A stretch of 64,000 bases of DNA from Paraburkholderia bryophila (GCF_013409255.1 NZ_JACCAS010000001.1:2666001-2730000); one strand, 5' to 3'. Positions 45,930 to 56,616 are shown, numbered from the stretch's first letter. The notes: generated by a model from the sequence alone, not told the origin. Program-made: numbers and translations.

Positions 45930-46620
45930 CGCCCGGCCGAGGGCGCCGGCAAACGCCCGCGCCCCGACGGCGCTGCCGCGCGCACGACAGTGTGGACGCG
46001 GCACGCGCCGTGCTATTGGGCTCTTGAATACGCGTGCTGCATGACGCGCGGCGCGGCAATCCTCTGCTGAATACGAGCGGACGGCGGCCGAAAGCCCACT
46101 GAAATGTCGGGCGTGTGAAAAGCACGTGAAAACCCTGCTGTATTAAAGCGTGCACGACCATCGCTTTTTGGTCTGGCGCGCGTTATATTTTCGGGATATC
46201 CGGGGCGCCACCGGGGATTTTCACGAGATGCGGTGCCGGATTGTGATTCAGTTACAATACGTGCCCACTGGAGAATGACAACGAATTGCCCGGTCAGCGC
46301 GTATCCCGCGCCGGGCCTGAAACGGCGCCGGAAAATCTTGTCCGGAAATACGCCGACAATGCCGGCTGGCAGCGCCTGATAAAGGCGCGCTGCCGGCAAG
46401 CAATGCCTCAGGAGCATTTGAGAATCGGTTTCCAGAGGAGTTCGGCCCCGCATAGGCGCTGCGACGCCACGGCGTGTGGGCGCCAGGCGCTTCGGCGTCA
46501 CGACAGTCCATCGTCGTCCGTGCCTGCCCTGCGCTCAGCGTCTTCAAGGCGCCTTTGCGGGCAATACGAAAGTGCGGGCACTATGTAAGAGTTTTGCCTC
46601 ACATTGAAGAAGTAAGCCAG
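45930..46620 (+). promoter_or_regulatory. Long upstream region of dksA with hairpin
   Basis: No protein-coding frame is convincing in this 691-bp stretch. TACAAT at 46253-46258 is a candidate -10 element, which would give a leader of about 350 nt. In it, GGCAGCGC (46368-46375) pairs with GCGCTGCC (46387-46394). The long leader suggests post-transcriptional control of dksA or an unannotated small RNA. Confidence 0.4.
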
Positions 46621-47040
46621 ATGACGACGAAACGACTCTTGACCGAAGCCGAAATCCTGAAGATGAGCGACAAGGATTACATGAATGCGGATCAGCTCGC
46701 TTTCTTCAAGAACAAGCTCGAACAGCTGCAAGCGGACATTCTCCGCAATGCCGGCCAGACGACCGAGAACCTGCGCGAAACCGTAATCGTGCCGGACCCG
46801 GCCGACCGCGCCACGATCGAAGAAGAGCATGCGCTCGAACTGCGCACGCGCGACCGCGAACGCAAGCTGCTGAAGAAGGTGCAGCAATCGATCGCGCGCA
46901 TCGATTCGGGCGACTACGGCTGGTGCGAAGAGACCGGCGAGCCGATCGGCATTCCGCGTCTGCTCGCACGGCCCACGGCTACCCTGTCGCTCGAAGCGCA
47001 GGAGCGCCGCGAACTGCGCCAGAAGCTGTTCGGCGACTGA
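46621..47040 (+). CDS. dksA: RNA polymerase-binding transcription factor DksA, single-cysteine type
   Basis: The 139-residue protein has the coiled coil with tip DPADRA (residues 59-64), needed to reach into the polymerase secondary channel for the stringent response with ppGpp. The C-terminal finger reads CEETGEPIGIPRLLARPT with Cys102, Thr105, Ser123 and Ala126 where E. coli DksA has four zinc-binding Cys. It therefore probably folds without zinc, like P. aeruginosa DksA2. The ATG at 46621 is preferred over an upstream start. The neighbour on its left is a metal-chaperone GTPase. Confidence 0.94.
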   Translation: MTTKRLLTEAEILKMSDKDYMNADQLAFFKNKLEQLQADILRNAGQTTENLRETVIVPDPADRATIEEEHALELRTRDRERKLLKKVQQSIARIDSGDYGWCEETGEPIGIPRLLARPTATLSLEAQERRELRQKLFGD

Positions 47041-47092
47041 ACGCCTGCGGCGCGGCTTCGGCTCCGCGCCCTCAAACGCTGCTTCGTCGAGA

Positions 47093-47120
47093 GGCGCACG
47101 GTGATCCGTGCGCCTTTTTT
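47093..47120 (+). terminator. Rho-independent terminator of dksA
   Basis: GGCGCACGG, loop TGAT, CCGTGCGCC followed by TTTTTT (47115-47120 and beyond). It is a near-ideal terminator, 52 bp after the stop. Confidence 0.93.
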
Positions 47121-47204
47121 CTTTTGTGCGACGCTTTCATGCGTTCACTGTCAGCCCGGCCTTGCGCCGAAACACCGTTTTTTGTCCTATGCCTTTTGCC
47201 GGCT

Positions 47205-47232
47205 CTTGATATGACCGCGTACGCCCTAAAAT
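47205..47232 (+). promoter_or_regulatory. Heat-shock (sigma32)-like promoter of hslVU
   Basis: CTTGAT at 47205-47210, a 13-bp spacer, and CCCTAAAAT at 47224-47232 resemble the sigma32 consensus CTTGAAA/CCCCATNT. TAAAAT inside it could serve sigma70 as well. It lies about 130 bp before hslV, a classic heat-shock operon. Function is inferred from match and context. Confidence 0.5.
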
Positions 47233-47363
47233 AAACCGGACATGCGCTGCACGAGCGCGCGCCAGGCCGGTTGACCCCAGCGCCGCGCGCCGTCCGCTTT
47301 CAGGATTCATGCGGTGGCGCATTGTGCTGCCGCGTCCTACCCGTTTTGCAAAGAGGAACGCAT

Positions 47364-47900
47364 ATGGAGCAATTTCACGGCACGACGATCGTCTCCGTGC
47401 GGCGCGGCGACAAGGTCGCGCTCGGCGGCGACGGCCAGGTGACGCTGGGCAACATCGTCATGAAAGGCGGTGCGAAGAAGGTCCGGCGCATCTACAACGG
47501 CAAGGTGCTGGTCGGCTTCGCCGGCGGCACGGCAGACGCCTTCTCGCTGCTCGACCGCTTCGAAGCGAAGCTGGAAAAACATCAGGGCAACCTCACGCGC
47601 GCGGCCGTCGAACTCGCGAAAGACTGGCGCACCGACCGCATGCTGCGCCGGCTCGAAGCCATGCTGATCGCCGCGGACGCGACCACTACGCTCGTCATCA
47701 CCGGTAACGGCGACGTGCTCGATCCGGAAGGCGGTATCTGCGCAATCGGTTCGGGCGGCTCGTACGCACAAGCCGCCGCAATCGCGCTGGCTCAGAACAC
47801 CGACATGTCGCCCCGCGAAATCGTGGAGAAGTCGTTGGCAATTGCCGGCGACATGTGCATCTACACGAACCATAACCGCGTCATCGAGACGATCGAGTAA
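47364..47900 (+). CDS. hslV: ATP-dependent protease subunit HslV
   Basis: The 178-residue peptidase starts [14 protein letters not shown]. The Thr of TTIVSV becomes the N-terminal nucleophile after processing. [18 protein letters not shown] and [11 protein letters not shown] are family markers. Twelve subunits form the proteolytic core that pairs with HslU. The start ATG at 47364 has AGAGGAACG upstream. hslU follows after 9 bp. Confidence 0.97.
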   Translation: MEQFHGTTIVSVRRGDKVALGGDGQVTLGNIVMKGGAKKVRRIYNGKVLVGFAGGTADAFSLLDRFEAKLEKHQGNLTRAAVELAKDWRTDRMLRRLEAMLIAADATTTLVITGNGDVLDPEGGICAIGSGGSYAQAAAIALAQNTDMSPREIVEKSLAIAGDMCIYTNHNRVIETIE

Positions 47901-47909
47901 GGACCCACG

Positions 47910-49256
47910 ATGAGCACCATGACCCCCGCCGAGATCGTCTCGGAACTCGACAAACACATCATCGGCCAAGGCCGCGCGAAAAAAGCGGTGGCCGTGGCGC
48001 TGCGCAATCGCTGGCGGCGTCAGCAGGTTGAAGATCCGCTGCGCCAGGAAATCACGCCCAAGAACATTCTGATGATCGGACCGACCGGCGTCGGCAAAAC
48101 CGAAATCGCGCGGCGTCTGGCGAAACTCGCCGACGCGCCGTTCATCAAGATCGAAGCGACCAAGTTCACCGAGGTCGGTTATGTGGGCCGCGACGTCGAC
48201 AGCATCGTGCGCGATCTGATCGAAATCTCCGTCAAGCAAACACGCGAAACGGAAATGCGCAAAGTGCGCACCAAGGCCGAAGATCAGGCCGAAGACCGCA
48301 TCCTCGATATTCTGTTGCCAAGCGCCCGCCCGGTGGGTTTCGGTGCGAGTTCGAACGTCATCGACACCGCGGACGAAGGCAGCACCACGCGCCACACGTT
48401 CCGCAAGCGTCTGCGTGAAGGCCTGCTCGACGACAAGGAAATCGAACTCGACGTCGAACAACCGCAAGCGGGCATGGACATCATGGGGCCGCCGGGCATG
48501 GAAGACATGACCGAGCAGATCCGTTCCATGTTCGCGAACATCGGCGGCGGCAAGAAAACGCGTCGCAAGCTGAAGGTGAAGGAAGCGCTGAAGGTTCTCA
48601 CCGACGAAGAAGCCGGCAAGATGCTGAACGAGGAAGAGGTGAAAGCCAAGGCGGTGCAGAACGTCGAGCAGAACGGCATTGTGTTCCTCGACGAGATCGA
48701 CAAGATCGCGTCGCGCGCCGAAGCCGGCGGCGGTGAAGTGTCCCGTCAGGGCGTGCAGCGCGATCTGCTGCCGCTGGTGGAAGGCACTACGATCAACACC
48801 AAGTACGGCATGGTGAAGACCGACCACATTCTGTTCATCGCGAGCGGTGCGTTCCATCTGGCCAGGCCGAGCGATCTGATCCCGGAACTGCAAGGCCGTT
48901 TCCCGATCCGCGTCGAACTGGACTCGCTGTCGGTGAACGACTTCGAATCGATCCTGGTGTCTACGGACGCGAGCCTCGTCAAGCAATACCAGGCCCTGCT
49001 CGCCACGGAAGACGTGCACCTCGAATTCGCCGACGACGGCATTCGCCGCCTGGCCGAGATCGCGTACTCGGTGAACGAGAAGACCGAGAACATCGGCGCA
49101 CGCCGCTTGTACACGGTGATCGAAAAGCTACTCGAAGAAGTTTCGTTCGCGGCCGGCAACCACTCGGGCAAGACGGTGCAGATCGACGCGGCGTATGTGG
49201 ATCGCGCGCTGAACGAAGTAGCGGAAGACGAAGACCTGTCGCGCTACGTGCTGTGA
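47910..49256 (+). CDS. hslU: HslU ATPase of the HslVU protease
   Basis: The 448-residue AAA+ unfoldase has Walker [17 protein letters not shown], Walker [14 protein letters not shown] and the pore loop GYVGRD. The I domain occupies the middle third. The C-terminal DEDLSRYVL resembles the tail that enters HslV pockets. It unfolds substrates and feeds them to HslV. GGACCC precedes ATG 47910; ATG 47919 is an alternative. A strong terminator ends the operon. Confidence 0.97.
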   Translation: MSTMTPAEIVSELDKHIIGQGRAKKAVAVALRNRWRRQQVEDPLRQEITPKNILMIGPTGVGKTEIARRLAKLADAPFIKIEATKFTEVGYVGRDVDSIVRDLIEISVKQTRETEMRKVRTKAEDQAEDRILDILLPSARPVGFGASSNVIDTADEGSTTRHTFRKRLREGLLDDKEIELDVEQPQAGMDIMGPPGMEDMTEQIRSMFANIGGGKKTRRKLKVKEALKVLTDEEAGKMLNEEEVKAKAVQNVEQNGIVFLDEIDKIASRAEAGGGEVSRQGVQRDLLPLVEGTTINTKYGMVKTDHILFIASGAFHLARPSDLIPELQGRFPIRVELDSLSVNDFESILVSTDASLVKQYQALLATEDVHLEFADDGIRRLAEIAYSVNEKTENIGARRLYTVIEKLLEEVSFAAGNHSGKTVQIDAAYVDRALNEVAEDEDLSRYVL

Positions 49257-49326
49257 TGCGGATGCCGATATCGCACTGATGATTCGCGTGCAGATTGCTT
49301 GACGTAGATCAGACGTGAATCGCAAG

Positions 49327-49364
49327 AAAAACGGGCTGCCCTTAACCAGGCAGCCCGTTTTTTT
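49327..49364. terminator. Terminator between hslU and regA, bidirectional
   Basis: ACGGGCTGCC and GGCAGCCCGT form a 10-bp stem flanked by A- and T-tracts. It serves hslU on the plus strand and regA on the minus strand. Confidence 0.92.
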
Positions 49365-49398
49365 CGCCCCGTCGAAACGCGAGCGAAGCTGTGACCGC

Positions 49399-49941
49399 TT
49401 ACTGTTTGACCGGCCGCTTGGCCAGCTTGCGCTGCAACGTCCGTCGATGCATGTTCAACGCCCGCGCCGTCGCCGAAATATTGCCGCCGTGCTCGGCGAG
49501 CACACGTTGAATATGCTCCCACTCCAGACGCGCAACCGAAAGCGGTGTGGGATGTTCGATCGCCTCTTCCGCCTGCAGCGCGCTCGCTTCGCTTTGCAGC
49601 GCCGACAGAATCGTTTCGACGTTAGCGGGCTTGGCGAGGTAGTTGTCCGCGCCGTCTTTCACTGCCTGCACCGCCGTGGCGATACTGGCGTAGCCGGTCA
49701 GCACCAGCATGCGCGCGTCGGGCTGCAGATCGCGTAAAGGCGCGACAAGCGTCAGACCGGAGTCGCTGCCGAGATGCAAATCCACGGTGATCTGGCTGAA
49801 CTTCTGCTGATTCGCCAGCTTGATCGCCTCGTCCGCGTTGTGCGCTTCGCTCACCGTATAACCGCGCCGCGTCAGACCGCGAGCGAGGATGCCGGAGAAC
49901 ACCTCATCGTCGTCGATCACCAGAAAATTCATTTCGCTCAT
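49399..49941 (-). CDS. regA: Redox response regulator RegA/PrrA/RoxR type
   Basis: The 180-residue protein has a receiver domain with acidic pair D10-D12 region, phosphoacceptor D54 in ITVDLHLGSDSG and Lys in YLAKPAN. The C-terminal helix-turn-helix GGNISATARALNMHRRTLQR is nearly invariant in RegA proteins. It controls respiratory and redox-linked genes in response to the adjacent sensor. The start overlaps the regB stop at ATGA. Confidence 0.94.
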   Translation of the reverse strand: MSEMNFLVIDDDEVFSGILARGLTRRGYTVSEAHNADEAIKLANQQKFSQITVDLHLGSDSGLTLVAPLRDLQPDARMLVLTGYASIATAVQAVKDGADNYLAKPANVETILSALQSEASALQAEEAIEHPTPLSVARLEWEHIQRVLAEHGGNISATARALNMHRRTLQRKLAKRPVKQ

Positions 49942-51248
49942 GCCTGTTTCTCCGTGTTGGATGGCGCGCTGCCTTGACGGCCCACGCCTGATAATTTGCG
50001 CCCGGCGAGCGGCAGCTTCAGAAGCGCTCGCGTGCCACGCGGCTTGATCGGGCTGACGTCGGTCAGTTCGATCGCCCCTCTCAAACGCGCCGCCGCCGAA
50101 AAGGCCAGATAGAGGCCCACGCCATGTCCGCCTTGCGTGCTCTCCACCGGCATCGCGCCGAGCGAGCCACGCAGCGCGGCGGGAATGCCGGGGCCCGCGT
50201 CGCAGACTTCGAAGACGATCTGGTCGCCGCGCGCCGCCAGCGTGCAGGCCAGCGTCACGTGATCGCGGCTTGCACGCGCGGCGTTGTCGAGCAGAATCGT
50301 GAGAATCTGACTCACGGCTACCGTATCGTCAAGACTGACCTCGGGCGGCGGCACACCGATCCGCTCGAATTTCACATGCGGATGACGCAAGCGCCACTGC
50401 TCGCCAAACGATTCAAGCCATTCGCCGACCGGCTGCCGGCTTGTGGTCGTCGATGCACGGCTGCGCAATCTGGCCAGCGCCGACGTGCACAACGACATCT
50501 GCTGCTCGAGCAACTCGATGTCGGCGCTGTAGGGCGCGAGCCCTTTGTCGGTGCGTGCCGCGTCGCGTAATTCTTCGGACAACATTGCAATTGTAGACAG
50601 TGGCGTGCCGATTTCGTGCGCGACGGTGGCCGCCTGCACACCCAGCGCGACCGCACGCTCGTCATGAAGCAAGCGCTGCTGCGCATCTCCGAGCGCTGCG
50701 TCACGTAGTCGCAGCGCGCGCGACATACGTGCGACGAACCATGCAATCAGTCCTACGCTGACCATGAAGTTCACCCACATGCCGGCGCGGTAGTAGTCGA
50801 AAAGGTTGGCGGGATTGTCGAGATTGAGCGGCACGGAATCGAAACCGAGTACCGCGTAGCAGGCCACGGCGAATGCCGCGAGCCACGCCATCAGATGCCA
50901 TGGCAACACCGCCGCGGCAATGGCCAGCGAAGGCAGATAGAGCGAGACAAACGGATTGGTGGTGCCGCCCGAGAGGAACAGCAGCGCGGACAACGCGCCC
51001 AGATCGACCCAGATCTGGCCGAACAGCTCCATGTTGGATTCGGGCCGCTGTTGTGACACGCGCCACCACGTGAGTCCGTTGAAGATCACTTCGAGCGCAA
51101 TCACGAGCAGCATGGCGGGCAACGGCAGGTGCACGCCGATAAAGATCTGCACGACCGCGATGGTCACCAGCTGTCCGATGATGGCCAGACTACGCAGCCA
51201 GAACAGATGACCCAGATTGACGCGACCGGTGTTGGTTATTCGATGCAT
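49938..51248 (-). CDS. regB: Redox sensor histidine kinase RegB/PrrB/RoxS type
   Basis: The 436-residue start at ATG 51248 (MHRITNTGRVNLGHLFWLRS) fits RegB; the frame is open upstream without support. Six hydrophobic helices lead to the quinone-binding heptapeptide GGTTNPF at residues 94-100. The H box with His211 is VAHEIGTPLSTIAM, and a Cys at 254 in MSLCTSALARL sits where the redox-active Cys of R. capsulatus RegB lies. N and G boxes follow. It senses quinone redox state and disulfide formation and phosphorylates RegA. Confidence 0.93.
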   Translation of the reverse strand: MHRITNTGRVNLGHLFWLRSLAIIGQLVTIAVVQIFIGVHLPLPAMLLVIALEVIFNGLTWWRVSQQRPESNMELFGQIWVDLGALSALLFLSGGTTNPFVSLYLPSLAIAAAVLPWHLMAWLAAFAVACYAVLGFDSVPLNLDNPANLFDYYRAGMWVNFMVSVGLIAWFVARMSRALRLRDAALGDAQQRLLHDERAVALGVQAATVAHEIGTPLSTIAMLSEELRDAARTDKGLAPYSADIELLEQQMSLCTSALARLRSRASTTTSRQPVGEWLESFGEQWRLRHPHVKFERIGVPPPEVSLDDTVAVSQILTILLDNAARASRDHVTLACTLAARGDQIVFEVCDAGPGIPAALRGSLGAMPVESTQGGHGVGLYLAFSAAARLRGAIELTDVSPIKPRGTRALLKLPLAGRKLSGVGRQGSAPSNTEKQA

Positions 51249-51376
51249 GACTTGAGTGTACCTGTTCAGACTAGTCCGACTTACTGCGCAGCCTCGCGTA
51301 GGTACCATGGATTTTTTGCGATAGCGACGCGCGGACCGATCCTTCGGCATCGGCTCTTCCGGCGCACCACTCTTCC

Positions 51377-53014
51377 ATGCTACCTACCTCTGACTGCGAG
51401 GCTGAAGCCTCATCAGCTTTCCTGACTTTTCTGCGGCATGCTGCCGCAGCCCGCCAAAACAGCACGGCCCATACCGAAGCCCGATGGCTCGACGCCGCAG
51501 GCCAGTTGCATCCGCTCGACGACGAGTCGCTTGAAACGCTCATCGCCGCCTTGCTTGAGCAGGCCCGTCACGGCGAGGCGATCGAACTCGCCGCCATTAT
51601 TGCCCAACTCGATTCGCGTCGCGCTTTGACCCATTTCCGTCTCGGCTACGTTTTGCAAATGGCGAACCGGCATGGCGAGGCCATTGCCGCGTACCGCCGC
51701 GCACTTGCCATCGATCCGACTTTGCCCCGACTGCGCAGCAATCTCGCCTGTGCATTGATGCTGACCGGGGGCGACCCGAACGAGCAGCTTGCGCTGCTGG
51801 AAAGCGCGGTGCGAGATGAACCCGGCGAAGGCGACACCTGGACGAATCTCACCCATGCTTATCGCACCGGCATGAACCTGCCGCGCGCGCTTGAGGCCGG
51901 CGCGAGAGCCGTGCAATGTGCGCCGCTCAGCCCGCTGGCGCACAACAACTATGCGCTGGCGCTACGCGAAGCGCAACGCTGGGCAGAGGCCGAACAGGCC
52001 ACCCAAACCGCCTGCGCAATCGCCCCCACGAATGCGACGATGCGCTCGAATCTCGCCATGCTGCAGTTGATGCGCGGCGATTACCCAAACGGCTGGCAGT
52101 CGCATGAGTCTCGCTGGGACGGCTCGGCGGAACTCGGCGGCAACCGCCCCGCGATACCGGCGCCGATATGGCGCGGCGAACCGCTCGCCGGTAAGACGCT
52201 ACTGGTCTGGGGCGAGCAAGGCATGGGCGACGTGCTGCAGTTCAGCCGCTATATTCCGATGCTGGCCGACCGCGTGCATCGCGAGGGCGGGCGCGTGATC
52301 TGGAATTCGTTTCCGCAGATGGGCGCACTGCTCGCGCGCAGTCTCGGTCGGTACGTAGACGGTTACTCAACCGGCGTCGATCTGGAATCGCTGAGGCCGT
52401 TCGACTATGAGATTCCGTTGCTGAGTCTGCCGTTGATCTTCGGCACACGCGCCGAAACGATTCCGGCTGCCGCGCTGTATCTGCATGCTGACGACGCGAC
52501 CAGCCAATCGTGGCGTCAGAGGCTGGCGGGCGAGACGCGGCTGAAAGTCGGGCTGACATGGACCGGCAGCCTCGGCCATCAGCGCAATCCGTTCCGGCGG
52601 GTCGGCTGGGAGCGCTACGCGGCTCATTTCGGCGGGATGCAAAACGTAGCGTTCTATTCGTTGCAGGCGGGTGCTGATGCCGACGTGGCGGCAGCTCGAA
52701 ACGCCGGCTTGCCCATGACCGATCACACCGCTGAATTCGCCACCTTCGACGACACCGCCGCCTTCGTGAGCGCGCTCGACCTCGTCATCACGGTATGCAC
52801 GTCGACGGCGCATTTGAGCGGCGCGCTCGGCCAGCGCACCTGGGTGCTGCTCGACGTCAATCCGCACTGGGTCTGGCTGCTCGATCGCCGCGACAGCCCC
52901 TGGTATCCGAGCGCCGCGCTGTACCGGCAACCGCAGTTCGGCCAGTGGGAACCGCCGCTGGAGGCCGTCGCCCGTGACCTGAGCGCACTCGCGGCGGGGT
53001 ATCGCGCGTCATAA
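51377..53014 (+). CDS. TPR-repeat glycosyltransferase-like protein
   Basis: The 545-residue protein has four or more tetratricopeptide repeats in residues about 50-230 (for example RLGYVLQMANRHGEAIAAYR and RALEAGARAVQCAPLSP). A C-terminal domain of the glycosyltransferase family 9 / O-GlcNAc-transferase-like fold follows: LLVWGEQGMGDVLQFSRY, KVGLTWTGSLGHQRNP and DLVITVCTSTAHLSGALG. It may modify a surface or protein substrate. No glycan cluster is nearby. Donor and target are unknown. Confidence 0.75.
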   Translation: MLPTSDCEAEASSAFLTFLRHAAAARQNSTAHTEARWLDAAGQLHPLDDESLETLIAALLEQARHGEAIELAAIIAQLDSRRALTHFRLGYVLQMANRHGEAIAAYRRALAIDPTLPRLRSNLACALMLTGGDPNEQLALLESAVRDEPGEGDTWTNLTHAYRTGMNLPRALEAGARAVQCAPLSPLAHNNYALALREAQRWAEAEQATQTACAIAPTNATMRSNLAMLQLMRGDYPNGWQSHESRWDGSAELGGNRPAIPAPIWRGEPLAGKTLLVWGEQGMGDVLQFSRYIPMLADRVHREGGRVIWNSFPQMGALLARSLGRYVDGYSTGVDLESLRPFDYEIPLLSLPLIFGTRAETIPAAALYLHADDATSQSWRQRLAGETRLKVGLTWTGSLGHQRNPFRRVGWERYAAHFGGMQNVAFYSLQAGADADVAAARNAGLPMTDHTAEFATFDDTAAFVSALDLVITVCTSTAHLSGALGQRTWVLLDVNPHWVWLLDRRDSPWYPSAALYRQPQFGQWEPPLEAVARDLSALAAGYRAS

Positions 53015-53113
53015 GCCCGTTACGGACGGGCCACGAGCGCTTCGTAAGCGGGCTATCGACGAATCGTCCGCGAATCCTGGGCGCCGTCGTCAACCCGCCG
53101 CCGTTCCAGCAAC

Positions 53114-53341
53114 TCACGGCAACGCACCACCGGGCGGCCGCCCCTGAGTCGCTCGCGCAATCTCCGCCGCGAGGCACTCCGGACACAAGCAACCGCCGGC
53201 CAGATCCAGCCGCTCCGCCGGTAGAGACGGCATCTCGCGGCACCAACAGTCGAACGGCTGCGCGTGCATCGAGCAATCGAACGCATTACCGCAGCGCGGA
53301 CAGCGCGCGCTGCTTTCGTGGCGGGAGACGGACGGTTTCAT
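53114..53341 (-). CDS. Cysteine-rich CWC family protein (75 residues)
   Basis: The small protein has the CWC pattern: CPRCGNAFDC, CWCREMP and CLCPECL, eight Cys that likely bind two zinc ions. Its function is unknown. It lies convergent to the TPR gene and 271 bp from argB. Confidence 0.75.
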   Translation of the reverse strand: MKPSVSRHESSARCPRCGNAFDCSMHAQPFDCWCREMPSLPAERLDLAGGCLCPECLAAEIARATQGRPPGGALP

Positions 53342-53414
53342 GGCAGGGCCGGATAAACGCGCTGAATCAGGTATCGATCCGCAGATGATGCCACTGCCGG
53401 CGAAGCGCCGTTAG

Positions 53415-54512
<1,098 letters not shown>

Positions 54513-54780
54513 TTCCTGCCTCAATCCCGGCACATAGCGCACGTCTCAATGGCGTGCACTGTGTGCCGTGCAGTCGTTCCGCAGTCGCGCGCTTTACAGC
54601 CGCACTCACAGCCGCACCCGCATTCGCCTTCACAGCCGGCCGCCTTCACAACAACGGCAGCCCGCAACGCGCCGGCAAGGCGCGCCAGCACACTCCCCCT
54701 CTTATCTCGCCGCCGGCGCCACGAACCGCAAACGTTCGTTGCCTGACGCGACACTTCGCGCCTGAACGGCGCGGCACCTC

Positions 54781-55584
54781 ATGCGCACTCCCACTTCGCG
54801 GCGCCGCCGTCCGCATATCGCCGGTGGCAAACCGGTCTGGTTGTTCGATCTCGACAACACCCTGCACCACGCCTCGCACGCCATCTTTCCGGCGATCAAT
54901 CAGGGCATGAACCGGTACATCATCGACACGCTAAAAGTGGATGTCGATGAAGCGAACCGCATGCGCCGCGTCTACACGCAGCGCTACGGCGCGGCGCTGC
55001 TCGGCCTCACGCGGCACCATCCGCTCGATCCGCATGATTTCCTGAAGTTCGTGCACACGTTCCCGGATCTCGGCTCGATGATCCGCTACGAACGCGGCGT
55101 GGCGCGCCTCGTCGCGGCGCTGCCAGGCCGCAAGATCGTGCTGACCAACGCGCCCGAAGCGTATGCGCGCGCGGTGCTGGCGGAACTGCGCATTGAGCGT
55201 CTGTTCGAGCAGGTGATCGCGATCGAGCACATGGCCGATCGCCGCCGCTGGCGCGCCAAGCCCGACCACGCCATGCTGCGCAAGGCCATGCGCGACGCCC
55301 ACGTTTCCTTGAAAGACGTGATACTCGTCGAAGACACGCGCTCGCATCTGAAGAACTATCGGCGTCTGGGTATCCGCACCGTGTGGATCACCGGCCATCT
55401 GCCGCGCAAGCCGCATGTGGACGGTGTGCCGACGCGTCTGCCGGGCACCGGTCGGCCGCACTATGTCGATCAGAGCATTCGTTCGTTAAAATCGCTACGA
55501 CTGGGCACCCGCTCGGTTCGATTGAAGGGACAGCAGACGGGACGACAGCCATGCAGCCGATCGACAAGCCTGACGAAGCCTTAG
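54781..55584 (+). CDS. HAD-superfamily pyrimidine 5'-nucleotidase
   Basis: The 267-residue protein has HAD motif I VWLFDLDNTLHH, motif II VLTNAP and motif IV VILVEDTRSHLKNYRRLG. The SDT1/pyrimidine 5'-nucleotidase pattern is clear. It dephosphorylates UMP and CMP-like substrates. A basic N-terminal tail precedes motif I. The last 34 bp overlap the slmA gene in another frame, so its C-terminal 11 residues are shared sequence. Confidence 0.82.
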   Translation: MRTPTSRRRRPHIAGGKPVWLFDLDNTLHHASHAIFPAINQGMNRYIIDTLKVDVDEANRMRRVYTQRYGAALLGLTRHHPLDPHDFLKFVHTFPDLGSMIRYERGVARLVAALPGRKIVLTNAPEAYARAVLAELRIERLFEQVIAIEHMADRRRWRAKPDHAMLRKAMRDAHVSLKDVILVEDTRSHLKNYRRLGIRTVWITGHLPRKPHVDGVPTRLPGTGRPHYVDQSIRSLKSLRLGTRSVRLKGQQTGRQPCSRSTSLTKP

Positions 55585-56285
55585 CCGAACACGAACCTGA
55601 ACACGAGCCGGTGGCGGCGGCCGCGCCGCGCGCGCATCGCCTGAAGCCGGGCGAGCGCCGCGTGCATATTCTGCAGACGCTCGCCGCGATGCTGGAAGCG
55701 CCGAAAAGCGAAAAGATCACCACGGCGGCGCTCGCCGCCCGGCTGGGCGTCTCGGAAGCCGCGCTGTACCGTCATTTCGCCAGCAAGGCGCAAATGTTCG
55801 AAGGGCTCATCGAGTTCATCGAACAGACCATCTTTGGGCTGATCAACCAGATCGCCGGCAAGGAAAGCAACGGCGTGCTGCAGGCCCGCGCGATCGCGTT
55901 GATGCTGCTCAATTTCCCCGCGAAGAATCCCGGCATGACTCGCGTGCTCACCTGCGAGGCGCTGGTCGGCGAGCATGAACGGCTGACCGAGCGCGTCAAT
56001 CAGATGCTGGAGCGGGTGGAGGCGTCGCTGAAACAATGTTTGCGGCTCGCGCAAATGGAGGCCGCCAGCGACGAGAGCGCAACCGCGCGCGAAAACGCGG
56101 GCGAAAACAATCCGCAAGCGCAGGCACAAATCCCCGCCGCGCTGCCCGCCGGCTACGATCCCGCGATTCGCGCGAGCCTGCTGCTGAGCTACATCATCGG
56201 ACGCTGGCATCGCTATGTGCGCAGCGGATTTGTGCGCCTGCCCGCCGAACACGCCGACGCGCAAATCCTGCTGATTCTTCAGTAG
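55551..56285 (+). CDS. slmA: Nucleoid occlusion factor SlmA (TetR family)
   Basis: The 244-residue protein has an acidic N-tail, then a TetR helix-turn-helix in ITTAALAARLGVSEAALYRHFASKAQMFEG as in SlmA. It binds DNA sites across the chromosome and blocks FtsZ ring formation over the nucleoid. The ATG at 55551 lies inside the HAD gene; upstream in-frame sequence is not SlmA-like. A strong hairpin follows. An insert of about 30 residues rich in Ala and Gln at residues 165-195 is unusual. Confidence 0.9.
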   Translation: MQPIDKPDEALAEHEPEHEPVAAAAPRAHRLKPGERRVHILQTLAAMLEAPKSEKITTAALAARLGVSEAALYRHFASKAQMFEGLIEFIEQTIFGLINQIAGKESNGVLQARAIALMLLNFPAKNPGMTRVLTCEALVGEHERLTERVNQMLERVEASLKQCLRLAQMEAASDESATARENAGENNPQAQAQIPAALPAGYDPAIRASLLLSYIIGRWHRYVRSGFVRLPAEHADAQILLILQ

Positions 56286-56290
56286 TCCAC

Positions 56291-56316
56291 GCGGCCCGCC
56301 GCGCGTAGCGGGCCGC
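56291..56316 (+). terminator. Hairpin after slmA, possible terminator
   Basis: GCGGCCCGC (56291-56299) and GCGGGCCGC (56308-56316) form a perfect 9-bp stem with an 8-nt loop. No clear T-run follows. Downstream, TATACT at 56348-56353 is a candidate -10 for metX. The rest of 56317-56616 shows no gene. Confidence 0.5.
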
Positions 56317-56616
56317 GCCGGCGACGCTGCCGCTCCGGATTTTCCGCTATACTTTGCGCCTGACTGCGGCCGCCGGATGCCTACCAGGCGTCTCCCAAGC
56401 CGCTTTCCGCATCACCCTGAATACCTTGAATATCGCTTGAATCTCTATTACGCGCCGATTTGCTGACTCGATTGCGGGCGCGCGAACTGCCGGGAATCTC
56501 TCCCGCGGTTCACTATAAATGCGGCTAAAGAGGTCGTCAGCCGCGCACACAGCCGTTCTCCTCCGTGCCTCGCCGACGCCATCTAGCCGCCCTGTATTTG
56601 TTAAACGGCGGAATGA

